Origin: Bacteroidaceae bacterium
GTDB lineage: Bacteria; Bacteroidota; Bacteroidia; Bacteroidales; Bacteroidaceae
Reading direction: 5' to 3'
NCBI GenBank assembly: GCA_017383665.1
Contig: JAFNWA010000210.1
Location: forward strand, 1-6,808
DNA length: 6,808 bases
Shown: positions 6,794 to 6,808 of the stretch, piece after piece
Position numbering within the stretch: position 1 is the first letter of the stretch
How the letters are laid out: every line of letters starts with the position of its first letter
Translations under genes and position numbers: made by a program
The notes under the pieces: generated by a model
The model's input: the letters and a program-made list of their open reading frames with translations, nothing else
The model's database searches: none
Told to the model about the DNA's origin: nothing

Positions 6794-6808
6794 ATGAAGA
6801 CACCCCTC
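6794..6808 (+). CDS. Start of next gene (first five codons, truncated by window edge)
   Basis: An ATG at 6794-6796 lies one base after the exporter stop codon and begins MKTPL before the window ends. The tight spacing suggests a coupled downstream gene in the exporter operon. Five codons are too few to name a product or to be certain that this is the true start. Confidence 0.35.

Overview
The window looks like a chromosomal stretch from a Bacteroidales gut-type bacterium (Bacteroides/Prevotella/Muribaculaceae-like). The evidence is a GH29 fucosidase, A-rich leaders without clear Shine-Dalgarno sites, a TAnnTTTG-type -7 promoter element, and a secreted multidomain transglutaminase-like protein. 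The genus cannot be fixed from sequence reading alone. Base and codon use look uniform, and I see no integrase, transposase, tRNA, rRNA or CRISPR array.

Layout. (1) Positions 2-691 (+) hold the 3' part of a GH29 alpha-L-fucosidase gene, entering close to the expected nucleophile Asp. (2) Positions 692-784 are a short gap with a strong composite G/C-rich hairpin that resembles a dispersed REP-like repeat. (3) Positions 785-2085 (+) hold cutC and xpt, overlapping by ATGA and so probably translationally coupled. (4) Positions 2086-2327 are the convergent gap. It contains a candidate 49-codon minus-strand gene, starting four bases after the stop of the next gene. (5) Positions 2328-4958 (-) encode a large exported protein. 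It has one catalytic-looking transglutaminase core, a beta-sandwich linker, a second degraded transglutaminase-like core, and a C-terminal thioredoxin-like domain without CxxC. (6) Positions 4959-5124 are a divergent promoter region. (7) Positions 5125-6792 (+) encode a type I ABC exporter half-transporter, followed one base later by the first codons of another gene that runs off the end.

How the genes fit together. The fucosidase removes terminal fucose from glycans, probably in the periplasm. CutC is a TIM-barrel protein of debated role, and Xpt salvages xanthine to XMP. The transglutaminase-like protein is secreted and may act on proteins or glycopeptides, but no substrate can be read from the sequence. 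The ABC exporter appears to head a separate operon. I see no complete defence system or other clearly new multi-gene system. The most interesting items are the internal duplication and loss of catalytic residues in the transglutaminase protein, and the very acidic, Lys/Arg-free small ORF directly behind it.
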